A DNA stretch of 64,000 bases from Streptomyces roseifaciens. GTDB taxonomy: Bacteria > Actinomycetota > Actinomycetes > Streptomycetales > Streptomycetaceae. The stretch's first letter is position 1. Each line of letters begins with the position of its first letter. The position numbers and the translations under genes were made by a program. This document shows, piece by piece, positions 39,950 to 50,892 of this stretch. Location of the stretch: assembly GCF_001445655.1 (NCBI RefSeq), contig NZ_LNBE01000004.1:1426001-1490000 (forward strand), in the 5' to 3' direction. A model generated the notes under the pieces. The model had not been told where the DNA came from. It saw nothing but the letters and a program-made list of their open reading frames with translations, and ran no database searches.

Positions 39950-41130
39950 TTGAGCAGGTTGCGCTGGCTGACTGCCGGTGAGTCGCATGGTCCGGCACTC
40001 GTGGCGACGCTGGAGGGCCTGCCCGCCGGTGTCCCGATCACCACGGACATGGTGGCGGACCACCTGGCCCGCCGTCGGCTCGGCTACGGCCGCGGCGCGC
40101 GCATGAAGTTCGAGCGGGACGAGGTCACCTTCCTCGGCGGCGTGCGCCACGGTCTGACGATGGGCTCCCCGGTCGCGGTCATGGTGGGCAACACCGAGTG
40201 GCCGAAGTGGGAGAAGGTCATGGCGGCCGATCCGGTGGACCCGGAGGAGCTGGCGTCGATGGCCCGCAACGCCCCGCTGACCCGCCCCCGCCCCGGCCAC
40301 GCCGACCTGGCGGGCATGCAGAAGTACGGGATCGACGAGGCGCGTCCGATCCTGGAGCGCGCCTCCGCGCGCGAGACCGCCGCCCGCGTCGCGCTCGGCG
40401 CCGTCGCCCGCTCCTACCTGAAGGAGACGGCGGGCATCGAGATCGTCTCGCACGTCATCGAGCTGGCGGCGGCCAAGGCCCCGCTCGGCGTCTACCCCAC
40501 GCCCTCGGACGTCGAGAAGCTCGACGCCGACCCGGTCCGCTGCCTGGACGAGGCGGCGAGCAAGGCGATGGTCGCCGAGATCGACCAGGCCCACAAGGAC
40601 GGCGACACGCTCGGCGGCGTCGTCGAGGTCCTGGCCTACGGCGTTCCCGTCGGCCTGGGCTCGCACGTGCACTGGGACCGCCGCCTGGACGCCCGCCTGG
40701 CCGCCGCCCTGATGGGCATTCAGGCGATCAAGGGCGTCGAGGTCGGCGACGGCTTCGAGCTGGCCCGGGTGCCGGGCTCGCAGGCCCACGACGAGATCGT
40801 CTCCACCGAGGACGGCATCCGCCGCACCTCCGGCCGCTCCGGCGGCACCGAGGGCGGTCTGTCCACGGGCGAGCTGCTGCGCGTCCGCGCGGCGATGAAG
40901 CCGATCGCCACCGTGCCGCGCGCCCTGCGCACGGTCGACGTGACCACCGGCGAGGCCGCCCAGGCCCACCACCAGCGCTCCGACGTCTGCGCGGTCCCGG
41001 CCGCCGGCATCGTCGCCGAGGCGATGGTCGCCCTCGTCCTGGCCGACGCCGTGGCGGAGAAGTTCGGCGGCGACAACGTCGCGGAGACCCGCCGCAACGT
41101 CCAGGGCTACCTCGAGAACCTGGCCATCAA

Positions 41131-41134
<4 letters not shown>
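39950..41134 (+). CDS. aroC: Chorismate synthase
   Basis: A 394-residue FMN-dependent enzyme converting EPSP to chorismate. Family signatures are [14 protein letters not shown] at the N-terminus, [26 protein letters not shown], and [15 protein letters not shown]. The TTG at 39950 is chosen, because GAGGAG lies 6 nt upstream and the product has the family's usual length. An in-frame ATG at 39869 would add an unlikely basic extension. The GTG of aroK overlaps its stop. Confidence 0.95.
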
Positions 41135-43242
<2,108 letters not shown>

Positions 43243-43350
43243 CGCCCCGGCCGGCTTCCGGCTCAGTTCCCGGTTGATTCCGCCCACTTCGGGCACTTCC
43301 CGCCTTCCCCGGCCGTTCACCCCAGGACGGCCGGGGCAAGGGGGGCGGGC

Positions 43351-43370
43351 CCGGTACTCTCCGGTACTCT
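43351..43370 (+). repeat. Tandem 10-bp direct repeat
   Basis: CCGGTACTCT occurs twice in tandem, upstream of the P-loop kinase gene. It may be a regulatory repeat or chance. Confidence 0.3.
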
Positions 43371-43438
43371 CCCCTCCTGGCCGGCCTCGCGGCCCTTCAC
43401 CACGCGCCAGTCGCCCGCACGAGACGGAGTGCCACCGG

Positions 43439-44254
43439 ATGCAGCACGCAGTGGGAGCGCCGCTGCCACCGCCCCCTGGGCAGGGGCCGGACAGCCGGCT
43501 CGGCGGCCACCCGACGATGGGGTCCCATCCCGTACCGCCGGTCCCCGCCGCCCCGCCCGCCGCGGGGCCACCGCCCGCCTGGCCCGCCTCGCCGCCCCCG
43601 CAGGCGCCGCCACAGCCGCCGCCCGCCGATGCCACGGGCCACCTCATGCTTCCGCAGGGCGCCCCCGTGCCCGCCGCGCAGCCCGTCGATCCCGCCCACG
43701 CCGCCGTCGCCGTGCTCCTCATCGGCCCGGCCGGCGCCGGTAAGACCACCGTGGCCCGGTACTGGGCGGACACCCGCCGCGTGCCCACCGCCCACATCAG
43801 CCTCGACGACGTCCGCGAGTGGGTGCGCTCCGGCTTCGCCGACCCGCAGTCCGGCTGGAACGACCACTCCGAGGCGCAGTACCGCCTCGCTCGCCGCACC
43901 TGCGGCTTCGCCGCGCGCAACTTCCTCGCCAACGGCATCTCCTGCATCCTCGACGACGCCGTCTTCCCCGACCGGCCCGCCGTCGGCCTGGGCGGCTGGA
44001 AGCGCCACGTGGGCCCCGGCCTGCTGCCCGTCGTCCTGCTCCCGGGCCTGGAGGTCGTCCTGGAGCGCAACGCCGAGCGCACGGGCAACCGCCGCCTCGG
44101 CGACGAGGAGGTCGCCCGCATCCACGGCCGGATGGCCGGCTGGTACGGCTCGGGCCTGCCCATCATCGACAACTCCCAGCAGGACGTCACCACCACCGCC
44201 CGCCTCCTCGACGAGGTCGTCGCCCGCTCGCTGGCCAGTCCGGCCGGCTGCTGA
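43439..44254 (+). CDS. P-loop kinase-like protein with proline-rich N-terminus
   Basis: A 271-residue protein. Residues 1-85 are Pro/Ala-rich with several polyproline runs (PPPP at 10-13, PPP near 44, 52 and 60). From about 88 comes a P-loop nucleoside-kinase-like domain: Walker A GPAGAGKTT, a conserved SLDDVREWV, RRTCGFAARNFLANGISCILDD, and an Arg-rich lid (VLERNAERTGNRRL). It resembles polynucleotide kinase- or zeta-toxin-like phosphotransferases; the substrate is unknown. GGAG is 10 nt before the ATG. It lies between aroQ and the M24 gene. Confidence 0.78.
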   Translation: MQHAVGAPLPPPPGQGPDSRLGGHPTMGSHPVPPVPAAPPAAGPPPAWPASPPPQAPPQPPPADATGHLMLPQGAPVPAAQPVDPAHAAVAVLLIGPAGAGKTTVARYWADTRRVPTAHISLDDVREWVRSGFADPQSGWNDHSEAQYRLARRTCGFAARNFLANGISCILDDAVFPDRPAVGLGGWKRHVGPGLLPVVLLPGLEVVLERNAERTGNRRLGDEEVARIHGRMAGWYGSGLPIIDNSQQDVTTTARLLDEVVARSLASPAGC

Positions 44255-44336
44255 CGGGCCCGGCGCCCGGTTCCGCGGGCGCGGGCGCCGCTGCCCGGTC
44301 GGACGCGCTGGGACGGCCGCCCGCGGAGCCCGGCCG

Positions 44337-44342
44337 TACGCT
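44337..44342 (+). promoter_or_regulatory. -10-like element before the M24 gene
   Basis: TACGCT ends 7 nt before the ATG at 44350. A GGAG at 44344 is too close to the start to act as a normal Shine-Dalgarno, which favours a leaderless mRNA. Confidence 0.4.
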
Positions 44343-44349
44343 CGGAGAC

Positions 44350-45456
44350 ATGTCCGAGGTGTACGCGGCACGCCGCGCCCGGCTGCGCGAGCGCTGTCAC
44401 GCGGCCGGGAGCGAGGCCGCCCTGGTCTCCGGGAACGCCAACGTCCGCTATCTGGCCGGCACCGCCCCGGCCGGGGCGGCGCTGCTCGTGTGCCCCGGCC
44501 AGGACGTCCTCCTGTGCCCCTGCGACCCCTGCGGCACCCCCACCGTCACCCGCCCTGCGGAGGACCTGCGCGTCGTCGTGCTGGACGGGGCCGACGGCGA
44601 CCCGGCCGTCGCCGGCGCCGAGCGGGCCGTGGCCGCCGGGGCCGGCTCGCTGGCCGTGGAGGAGCACCACCTGACGGTCTCCCGCCACCGCGCCCTGCAG
44701 TCCGTCGCGCCCCGGCTGCGCCTGACGGACCTGGGCCCCGCCGTGGAGCAGCAGCGGCTCGTCAAGGACGACGAGGAGATCTCCTCCCTGCGCATCGCCG
44801 CGGAGATCGCCGACCAGGCCCTGGGGGAGCTCCTGGAGTCGATCCTGGTCGGGCGCACCGAGCGGCACCTCGCGCTGGAGCTGGAGCGGCGGCTGGTCGA
44901 CCACGGCGCCACGGGCCCGGCCTTCCCCACCTCCGTCGGCACCGGGCCGAACTCGGGGCTGGCCGGGCACCTGCCGAGCGACCGCCGCGTGGAGGAGGGC
45001 GACTTCCTGAGCGTGTGCGTCGGCGCGGACTACCGCGGCTACCGCAGCGAGATCGGGCGGACCTTCGTGATCGGCACCAGTCCGGCGGACTGGCAGATCG
45101 AGCTCTACGACCAGGTGTTCGCCGCCCAGCGGGCCGGCCGGGAGGCGCTCGCGCCGGGCACGCCCTGCCGGGATGTGGACCGCGCCGCACGGGTGGTGCT
45201 GGAGGCCGCGGGCCACGGTGATCGCGTCGGACCGCGGATCGGACACGGCGTGGGGCTCGAAAACGACGAGGACCCTCGGCTGACACCTTCGGCAATGGGT
45301 AAACTGGACGCTTGCGTGCCGGTCACCGTAGATCCCGGGGTACACCTCCCGGGCCGCGGCGGCGTCCGGATCGATGACACGCTCGTCGTCCGCCCCGAGG
45401 CGGACGGCGGACCCGAGCTACTCACCATCACGACCAAAGAGCTGCTCGCGCTCTAG
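44350..45456 (+). CDS. M24 family (aminopeptidase P-like) protein
   Basis: A 368-residue creatinase/prolidase-fold protein of the Xaa-Pro peptidase class; the N-terminal domain is about 1-140 and the pita-bread domain follows. The metal-ligand positions depart from the D-D-H-E-E pattern: VCVGA where VxDxGA is usual, SEIGRT for SDxTRT, an intact GHGVGL, VDPG for xEPG, and RIDDT for RIEDT. Peptidase activity is therefore uncertain. efp follows after 50 bases, a linkage (pepQ-efp-nusB) common in Gram-positives. Confidence 0.85.
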   Translation: MSEVYAARRARLRERCHAAGSEAALVSGNANVRYLAGTAPAGAALLVCPGQDVLLCPCDPCGTPTVTRPAEDLRVVVLDGADGDPAVAGAERAVAAGAGSLAVEEHHLTVSRHRALQSVAPRLRLTDLGPAVEQQRLVKDDEEISSLRIAAEIADQALGELLESILVGRTERHLALELERRLVDHGATGPAFPTSVGTGPNSGLAGHLPSDRRVEEGDFLSVCVGADYRGYRSEIGRTFVIGTSPADWQIELYDQVFAAQRAGREALAPGTPCRDVDRAARVVLEAAGHGDRVGPRIGHGVGLENDEDPRLTPSAMGKLDACVPVTVDPGVHLPGRGGVRIDDTLVVRPEADGGPELLTITTKELLAL

Positions 45457-45506
45457 CCGGGCGCACCGCACTTTCTGGTTCCACCAGTCCAGGAGATACC
45501 GCAACC

Positions 45507-46073
45507 GTGGCATCCACGAACGACCTCAAGAACGGCATGGTGCTCAAGCTCGACGGGGGCCAGCTCTGGTCCGTCGTCGAGTTCCAGCACGTCAAGCCCG
45601 GCAAGGGCCCCGCCTTCGTCCGTACGAAGCTGAAGAACGTGCTCTCCGGCAAGGTCGTCGACAAGACCTTCAACGCCGGCGTGAAGGTCGAGACGGCCAC
45701 CGTCGACCGCCGCGACATGCAGTTCTCGTACATGGACGGCGAGTACTTCGTGTTCATGGACATGAAGGACTACGACCAGCTGATGATCGACCGGAAGGCC
45801 GTCGGCGACGCCGCGAACTTCCTGATCGAGGGCTTCGAGGCCACCGTCGCCACGCACGAGGGCGAGGTGCTCTACGTCGAGCTGCCGGCCGCCGTCGAGC
45901 TGGTCATCGAGCACACCGACCCGGGCGTCCAGGGCGACCGCTCCACCGGTGGCACCAAGCCCGCCAAGCTGGAGACGGGCTACGAGATCCAGGTCCCGCT
46001 CTTCGTCACCACCGGCGAGAAGATCAAGGTCGACACGCGCACCGGCGATTACCTCGGCCGGGTGAACAGCTAA
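45507..46073 (+). CDS. efp: Elongation factor P
   Basis: A 188-residue three-domain factor that rescues ribosomes stalled at polyproline. The domain I loop is PGKGP (residues 31-35), the actinobacterial variant thought to work without the lysine modification needed in E. coli. The C-terminal signature [12 protein letters not shown] is present. The GTG is preceded by AGGAGA about 9 nt upstream. The nusB start is 2 bases after its stop. Confidence 0.97.
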   Translation: MASTNDLKNGMVLKLDGGQLWSVVEFQHVKPGKGPAFVRTKLKNVLSGKVVDKTFNAGVKVETATVDRRDMQFSYMDGEYFVFMDMKDYDQLMIDRKAVGDAANFLIEGFEATVATHEGEVLYVELPAAVELVIEHTDPGVQGDRSTGGTKPAKLETGYEIQVPLFVTTGEKIKVDTRTGDYLGRVNS

Positions 46074-46075
46074 CC

Positions 46076-46510
46076 GTGGCTGCCCGCAGCAAGGCCCGTA
46101 AGCGCGCCTTCCAGATCCTCTTCGAGGCCGACCAGCGCGGCATCACCGTGCAGAACGTCCTCGCGGACTGGATCCGGCACTCGCGGTCCGACGACCGTCA
46201 GCCGCCGGTCACCGAGTACACGATGCAGCTGGTCGAGGGGTACGCCGAGCACGTCGCCCGGATCGACGAGCTGATCGCGACCTACGCGGTCGACTGGGAC
46301 CTGGACCGCATGCCGGTCGCGGACCGGAACATCGTGCGGCTCGGTGCCTACGAGCTGATCTGGGAGGACGGCACCCCGGACGCGGTGGCGATCGACGAGG
46401 CGGTGCAGCTCGCCAAGGAGTTCTCCACCGACGAGTCGCCGTCCTTCGTCAACGGTCTGCTCGCCCGCTTCAAGGAGCTCAAGCCGGGTCTCCGGCGCGA
46501 CGAGAAGTAA
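46076..46510 (+). CDS. nusB: Transcription antitermination factor NusB
   Basis: A 144-residue all-helical RNA-binding protein that joins NusE on boxA during rRNA transcription. Recognised from AARSKARKRAFQILFEAD at the N-terminus, DRMPVADRNIVRLGAYEL, and AVQLAKEFSTDESPSFVNGLL near the end. It is cotranscribed with efp (2-base gap). A strong terminator with a U-tract follows. Confidence 0.96.
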   Translation: MAARSKARKRAFQILFEADQRGITVQNVLADWIRHSRSDDRQPPVTEYTMQLVEGYAEHVARIDELIATYAVDWDLDRMPVADRNIVRLGAYELIWEDGTPDAVAIDEAVQLAKEFSTDESPSFVNGLLARFKELKPGLRRDEK

Positions 46511-46552
46511 GCGGTCCGGCTCCTGCGAGCCGGGCCCGCCGCCCAAAAGACG

Positions 46553-46599
46553 AACCGCCTGGGGCGGGAAACCGGAGGTTTCCCGCCCCAGGCGGTTTT
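46553..46599. terminator. Bidirectional terminator between nusB and bldD
   Basis: A perfect 21-bp stem (46553-46573 with 46577-46597) and 3-nt loop is followed by TTTT on the plus strand. The minus-strand side also runs into a T-rich stretch (TCTTTT), so it can serve both convergent genes. Confidence 0.9.
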
Positions 46600-46631
46600 G
46601 TCGTGGTCGGTTGTTATGACCGGACCGGCCG

Positions 46632-47132
46632 TCAGGCGTCCTCGTGCTGGACCGCGCGGCGCGCATCCGCATCGAGCACGCCCCAGCTGATCAGCTGCTC
46701 GGTGAGCACCGAGGGCGACTGGTCGTAGATGACGGCGAGGGTCCGCAGGTCGTCCTGGCGGATCGAGAGGACCTTGCCGTTGTAGTCGCCGCGCTGGCTC
46801 TGGATGGTCGCCGCGTAACGCTGGAGCGGGCCCGCCTTCTCGGCCGGCACGTGGGCCAGGCGCTCAAGGTCCAGGACCAGCTTCGGCGGCGGCTCGGCAG
46901 CGCCACCGGGCGTGGTGCCGGGCAGCAGTTCCTGCACGGGAACCCCGTAGAAGTCGGCCAGCTCGGCCAGGCGCTGCACGGTCACGGCACGGTCGCCGCG
47001 CTCGTACGAACCCACTACGACGGCCTTCCAGCGGCCCTGGGACTTCTCCTCCACGCCGTGAAGGGAGAGGCCCTGCTGGGTGCGGATGGCGCGGAGCTTG
47101 GCCCCGAGCTGTTTGGCGTATTCGCTGGACAT
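46632..47132 (-). CDS. bldD: Developmental master regulator BldD
   Basis: A 166-residue repressor of Streptomyces sporulation genes that dimerises on cyclic di-GMP. An N-terminal helix-turn-helix (GLSLHGVEEKSQGRWKAVVV) occupies about residues 8-70. The C-terminal domain has the full c-di-GMP signature: R114-G-D116, eight residues, R125-Q-D-D128. The ATG start gives the family's usual length. A perfect BldD box lies 75 bases upstream, consistent with autoregulation. It is divergent from pyrR. Confidence 0.97.
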   Translation of the reverse strand: MSSEYAKQLGAKLRAIRTQQGLSLHGVEEKSQGRWKAVVVGSYERGDRAVTVQRLAELADFYGVPVQELLPGTTPGGAAEPPPKLVLDLERLAHVPAEKAGPLQRYAATIQSQRGDYNGKVLSIRQDDLRTLAVIYDQSPSVLTEQLISWGVLDADARRAVQHEDA

Positions 47133-47192
47133 AAAGCTCCCCGGACGCTATATCGACGTGCGACGGCGTCTTCTGCGACTGCCGCGTGTCTG

Positions 47193-47212
47193 GTAACTCA
47201 CTGTGAGGTTAC
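47193..47212 (-). promoter_or_regulatory. Second inverted repeat in the bldD upstream region
   Basis: GTAAC (47193-47197) and GTTAC (47208-47212) flank the near-palindromic core TCACTGTGAG. It overlaps the BldD box by five bases and could be an accessory operator. Confidence 0.45.
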
Positions 47213-47222
47213 GCAGCGTAAT
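47208..47222 (-). promoter_or_regulatory. BldD box (autoregulatory operator)
   Basis: GTTACGCAGCGTAAT matches every fixed position of the BldD consensus nTnACnC(A/T)GnGTnAn, and contains the perfect palindrome TTACGC-A-GCGTAA. It lies about 75-90 bases upstream of the bldD start. Confidence 0.8.
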
Positions 47223-47316
47223 CTGACTTCGTCAAGCCGAATGGTCCACACCGTCCTCCAGTAGGGGTGACGGGGAGCATCCGATGGCGGGCCTGGTACG
47301 GTGAGGGAGTAATTCC

Positions 47317-47358
47317 GACGTCCTTTAATGTCCGTCCCGTGAGGCGGAGAAGGAGGTC
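47317..47358 (+). promoter_or_regulatory. PyrR-binding leader hairpin masking the pyrR ribosome binding site
   Basis: The PyrR loop motif is at 47333-47346 (CGTCCCGTGAGGCG), fitting 12 of 14 positions of ARUCCNGNGAGGYU. It is capped inside a short stem, TCCG (47331-47334) with CGGA (47345-47348). An outer stem pairs 47317-47325 with 47350-47358 (8 of 9), covering the AAGGAGG site. A TACGGT at 47297 is a possible -10. Confidence 0.7.
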
Positions 47359-47366
47359 CGTTTCGT

Positions 47367-47957
47367 ATGGACGCCATTCCCGAGGCGAGCCCCATGGGCT
47401 CCGCCCCCCGTCCCGTGCTCGAAGCACCGGACATCGCACGGGTCCTGACCCGTATCGCCCACGAGATCGTCGAGCGCGCCAAGGGCGCTGACGACGTGGT
47501 GCTCCTCGGCATTCCGACGCGCGGCGTCTTCCTCGCCCGCCGGCTGGCCGCCAAGCTCGAAGAGATCACCGGCAGCGCGACCCGCGTCGGCTCCCTCGAC
47601 ATCACCATGTACCGCGACGACCTGCGGCTGCGCCCGGCGCGCGCCCTGGCGCGCACCGAGATCCCCGGCGAGGGCATCGACGGCCGCCTGGTGGTCCTCG
47701 TGGACGACGTGCTCTTCTCCGGCCGTACGATCCGCGCCGCGCTGGACGCCCTGAACGACATCGGGCGCCCGCGCGCCGTCCAGCTCGCGGTCCTCGTCGA
47801 CCGCGGCCACCGCGAACTTCCCATCCGTGCCGACTACGTCGGCAAGAACCTCCCGACGTCGCTGCGGGAGACGGTCAAGGTCCAGCTCACCGAGGAGGAC
47901 GGGCGCGACAGCGTCCTGCTCGGCGTGCGCGCGGCCACCCCTGCCGACGCGCAGTAG
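47367..47957 (+). CDS. pyrR: Pyrimidine operon regulator / uracil phosphoribosyltransferase PyrR
   Basis: A 196-residue protein that binds UMP/UTP and the pyr mRNA leader, and also has uracil phosphoribosyltransferase activity. The PRPP loop is [21 protein letters not shown] near residues 110-130, with ILIGIPTRG-like [17 protein letters not shown] and [14 protein letters not shown] as family marks. The ATG at 47367 has AAGGAGG 10 nt upstream, inside a predicted switch. An in-frame ATG at 47394 is less well placed. It is the first gene of the pyrimidine cluster; the RNA site lies in its own leader. Confidence 0.95.
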   Translation: MDAIPEASPMGSAPRPVLEAPDIARVLTRIAHEIVERAKGADDVVLLGIPTRGVFLARRLAAKLEEITGSATRVGSLDITMYRDDLRLRPARALARTEIPGEGIDGRLVVLVDDVLFSGRTIRAALDALNDIGRPRAVQLAVLVDRGHRELPIRADYVGKNLPTSLRETVKVQLTEEDGRDSVLLGVRAATPADAQ

Positions 47958-48053
47958 CGAGCTCCCCTCCCGGACCAGGCCGCTGCGAGGCCGTGACTCG
48001 TCCTCGCACGCCCGTCCGCGTACCCGCACACCTCCTACACACGGAGCATCCGG

Positions 48054-49037
48054 ATGAAGCGCCACCTCATCTCGGCCGCCGACCTCACCCGCGACGACGC
48101 CGTCCTGATCCTCGACACCGCCGAGGAGATGGCCCGGGTCGCCGACCGGCCGATCAAGAAACTGCCCACCCTGCGCGGCCGCACCGTCGTCAACCTCTTC
48201 TTCGAGGACTCGACGCGCACCCGCATCTCCTTCGAGGCCGCCGCCAAGCGGCTCTCCGCCGACGTCATCAACTTCTCCGCCAAGGGCTCCTCGGTCTCCA
48301 AGGGCGAGTCCCTCAAGGACACCGCCCTGACCCTGGAGGCGATGGGCGCCGACGCCGTCGTCATCCGCCACCACGCCTCCGGCGCCCCCTACCGGCTGGC
48401 GAACTCGGGCTGGATCGACGGTGCCGTCGTCAACGCCGGCGACGGCACCCACGAGCACCCCACCCAGGCCCTGCTGGACGCCTTCACCGTGCGCCGCCGC
48501 CTGGTCGGCCGGGACGCGGGGATCGGGCAGGACCTCGCCGGGCGCCGGATCACGATCGTCGGCGACGTGCTGCACAGCCGCGTCGCCCGCTCCAACGTCC
48601 ACCTGCTGACCACCCTCGGCGCCGAGGTCACCCTCGTCGCGCCGCCCACGCTGGTGCCGGTCGGCGTCGAGAGCTGGCCCTGCGAGGTCTCCTACGACCT
48701 CGACGCCGTGCTGCCGAAGTCCGACGCCGTGATGATGCTGCGCGTCCAGCGCGAGCGGATGAACGCCGCCTTCTTCCCGACCGAGCGCGAGTACGCCCGC
48801 CGCTACGGCCTGGACGGCGACCGCATGGCGAAGATGCCCGAGCACGCCGTCGTGATGCACCCCGGCCCGATGAACCGCGGCATGGAGATCACCGCCGAGG
48901 TCGCCGACTCCGACCGCTGCACCGCCGTCGAGCAGGTCGCCAACGGCGTCAGCACCCGGATGGCCGTCCTCTACCTGCTGCTCGGCGGCTCCGAGCCCGC
49001 CGTCACCACCACCGCCCGCACCGAGGAGAACAAGTAA
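48054..49037 (+). CDS. pyrB: Aspartate carbamoyltransferase catalytic subunit
   Basis: A 327-residue enzyme that condenses carbamoyl phosphate with aspartate in the second pyrimidine step. The carbamoyl-phosphate site is [13 protein letters not shown] near residues 48-60, and [11 protein letters not shown] and MLRVQRERM are also diagnostic. No regulatory PyrI gene is present, as expected in actinobacteria. ACGGAG is 8 nt before the ATG. Its stop and the pyrC start share a base (TAATG). Confidence 0.97.
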   Translation: MKRHLISAADLTRDDAVLILDTAEEMARVADRPIKKLPTLRGRTVVNLFFEDSTRTRISFEAAAKRLSADVINFSAKGSSVSKGESLKDTALTLEAMGADAVVIRHHASGAPYRLANSGWIDGAVVNAGDGTHEHPTQALLDAFTVRRRLVGRDAGIGQDLAGRRITIVGDVLHSRVARSNVHLLTTLGAEVTLVAPPTLVPVGVESWPCEVSYDLDAVLPKSDAVMMLRVQRERMNAAFFPTEREYARRYGLDGDRMAKMPEHAVVMHPGPMNRGMEITAEVADSDRCTAVEQVANGVSTRMAVLYLLLGGSEPAVTTTARTEENK

Positions 49038-50323
49038 TGACCAAGATCCTGATCCGCGGTGCGAAGGTCCTCGGCGGTGAGTCCCAGGACGTCCTGATCG
49101 ACGGCGAGACCATCGCCGAGGTGGGCACCGGCCTGAGCGCCGAGGGCGCCCAGGTGATCGAGGCCGACGGCAAGATCCTGCTGCCCGGCCTGGTCGACCT
49201 CCACACCCACCTGCGCGAGCCCGGCCGCGAGGACTCCGAGACGGTCCTGACCGGCACCCGGGCCGCGGCGAGCGGTGGCTACACGGCCGTCTTCGCCATG
49301 GCCAACACCTTCCCCGTCGCCGACACCGCCGGCGTCGTCGAGCAGGTCTGGCGCCTGGGCAAGGAGTCCGGCTACTGCGACGTGCAGCCCATCGGCGCCG
49401 TCACCGTCGGCCTGGAGGGCAAGCAGCTCTCCGAGCTGGGCGCCATGCACGACTCGGCCGCCGGCGTCACCGTCTTCTCCGACGACGGCAAGTGCGTCGA
49501 CGACGCCGTGATCATGCGCCGTGCGCTGGAGTACGTGAAGGCCTTCGGCGGCGTCATCGCCCAGCACGCGCAGGAGCCCCGCCTCACCGAGGGCGCCCAG
49601 ATGAACGAGGGCGTCGTCTCCGCCGAGCTCGGCCTGGGCGGCTGGCCGGCCGTCGCCGAGGAGTCGGTCATCGCCCGTGACGTCCTCCTCGCCGAGCACG
49701 TCGGCTCCCGGGTGCACATCTGCCACCTGTCCACGGCCGGCTCGGTCGAGATCGTCCGCTGGGCCAAGTCGCGCGGCATCGACGTCACGGCCGAGGTCAC
49801 CCCGCACCACCTGCTCCTCACCGACGAGCTGGTGCGGTCGTACAACCCGGTCTACAAGGTGAACCCGCCGCTGCGCACCGAGCGCGACGTTATGGCGCTG
49901 CGCGAGGCCCTGGCCGACGGCACGATCGACATCGTCGCCACCGACCACGCCCCGCACCCGCACGAGGACAAGGACTGCGAGTGGGCCGCGGCCGCCATGG
50001 GCATGGTGGGCCTGGAGACCGCGCTGTCCGTCGTCCAGCACACGATGGTCGAGACCGGGATGCTGGACTGGGCCGGCGTCGCCGAGCGCATGTCCTTCAA
50101 GCCCGCCCGCATCGGCAGCCTCGCCGGGCACGGCCGCCCGATCGCCGCCGGTGAGCCCGCCAACCTCACCCTGGTCGATTCCGCTTACCGTGGTGTCGTG
50201 GACCCCGCGGGCTTCGCCTCCCGCAGCCGCAACACCCCCTACGAGGGCCGCGAGCTGCCGGGTCGCGTCACCCACACCTTCCTGCGGGGCCGGGCAACGG
50301 TCGTGGACGGGAATCTGGCGTGA
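49037..50323 (+). CDS. pyrC: Dihydroorotase
   Basis: A 428-residue type I dihydroorotase that closes carbamoyl-aspartate to dihydroorotate. Metal ligands are visible in LVDLHTHLREPG, and further His residues in IAQHAQEPR and HICHLSTAG. The catalytic Asp is in IDIVATDHAPHPHEDK. The C-terminal small domain has PANLTLVD. It is coupled to pyrB by a one-base overlap and to the next gene by GTGA. Confidence 0.96.
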   Translation: MTKILIRGAKVLGGESQDVLIDGETIAEVGTGLSAEGAQVIEADGKILLPGLVDLHTHLREPGREDSETVLTGTRAAASGGYTAVFAMANTFPVADTAGVVEQVWRLGKESGYCDVQPIGAVTVGLEGKQLSELGAMHDSAAGVTVFSDDGKCVDDAVIMRRALEYVKAFGGVIAQHAQEPRLTEGAQMNEGVVSAELGLGGWPAVAEESVIARDVLLAEHVGSRVHICHLSTAGSVEIVRWAKSRGIDVTAEVTPHHLLLTDELVRSYNPVYKVNPPLRTERDVMALREALADGTIDIVATDHAPHPHEDKDCEWAAAAMGMVGLETALSVVQHTMVETGMLDWAGVAERMSFKPARIGSLAGHGRPIAAGEPANLTLVDSAYRGVVDPAGFASRSRNTPYEGRELPGRVTHTFLRGRATVVDGNLA

Positions 50324-50892
50324 CACCTTTGATCAATCTGGCGGCGGACGAGCAGAAGTCGCAGGCGGTCACCGACTGGGCCGCACGCATCGGCTGGGTC
50401 GTGGGACTGCTGCTCTTCATCGCGCTCGTCTACTGGCTGATGCGCGAGGGCTGGAAGTGGCGCGGCGCGCTCCAGGGCGACCTGCCCGAGCTGCCCGCCG
50501 TCCCCGCCGACGCGGGTGAGCCCACGCTCACCATGGAGGGCCGCTACCACGGCTCCACCACGGCCGGCCAGTGGCTCGACCGCATCGTCGCGCACGGCCT
50601 CGGCACCCGCAGCCGGGCCGTGCTCACCCTGACGGAGCAGGGCGTCACCGCGGTGCGCCCCGGCGCCCAGGACTTCTTCATCCCCGCGGACCGGGTGCGC
50701 GGCGCCCGGCTCGACAAGGGCATCGCCGGCAAGGTCCTCACCGAGGGCGGCCTGCTGGTGATCACCTGGGTGCACGGGGACCGGGAGATCGATTCCGGTT
50801 TCCGCTCCGACCAGGCGGCCGAGCACGCCGCGTGGGTCGAGGCCCTCACCCACCTGCACCACATGAACAGCGACACGGAAGGCGCACGATGA
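50320..50892 (+). CDS. Membrane protein with PH-like domain inside the pyr operon
   Basis: A 190-residue protein with one transmembrane helix near the N-terminus ([17 protein letters not shown], about 24-40). The soluble domain resembles bacterial PH-like domains ([21 protein letters not shown] ... [15 protein letters not shown]). It overlaps pyrC (GTGA) and carA (ATGA), so it is translated with pyrimidine enzymes, yet no pyrimidine step is missing. A role as a membrane anchor or partner for CarA/PyrC is possible but only inferred. Confidence 0.8.
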   Translation: MTPLINLAADEQKSQAVTDWAARIGWVVGLLLFIALVYWLMREGWKWRGALQGDLPELPAVPADAGEPTLTMEGRYHGSTTAGQWLDRIVAHGLGTRSRAVLTLTEQGVTAVRPGAQDFFIPADRVRGARLDKGIAGKVLTEGGLLVITWVHGDREIDSGFRSDQAAEHAAWVEALTHLHHMNSDTEGAR

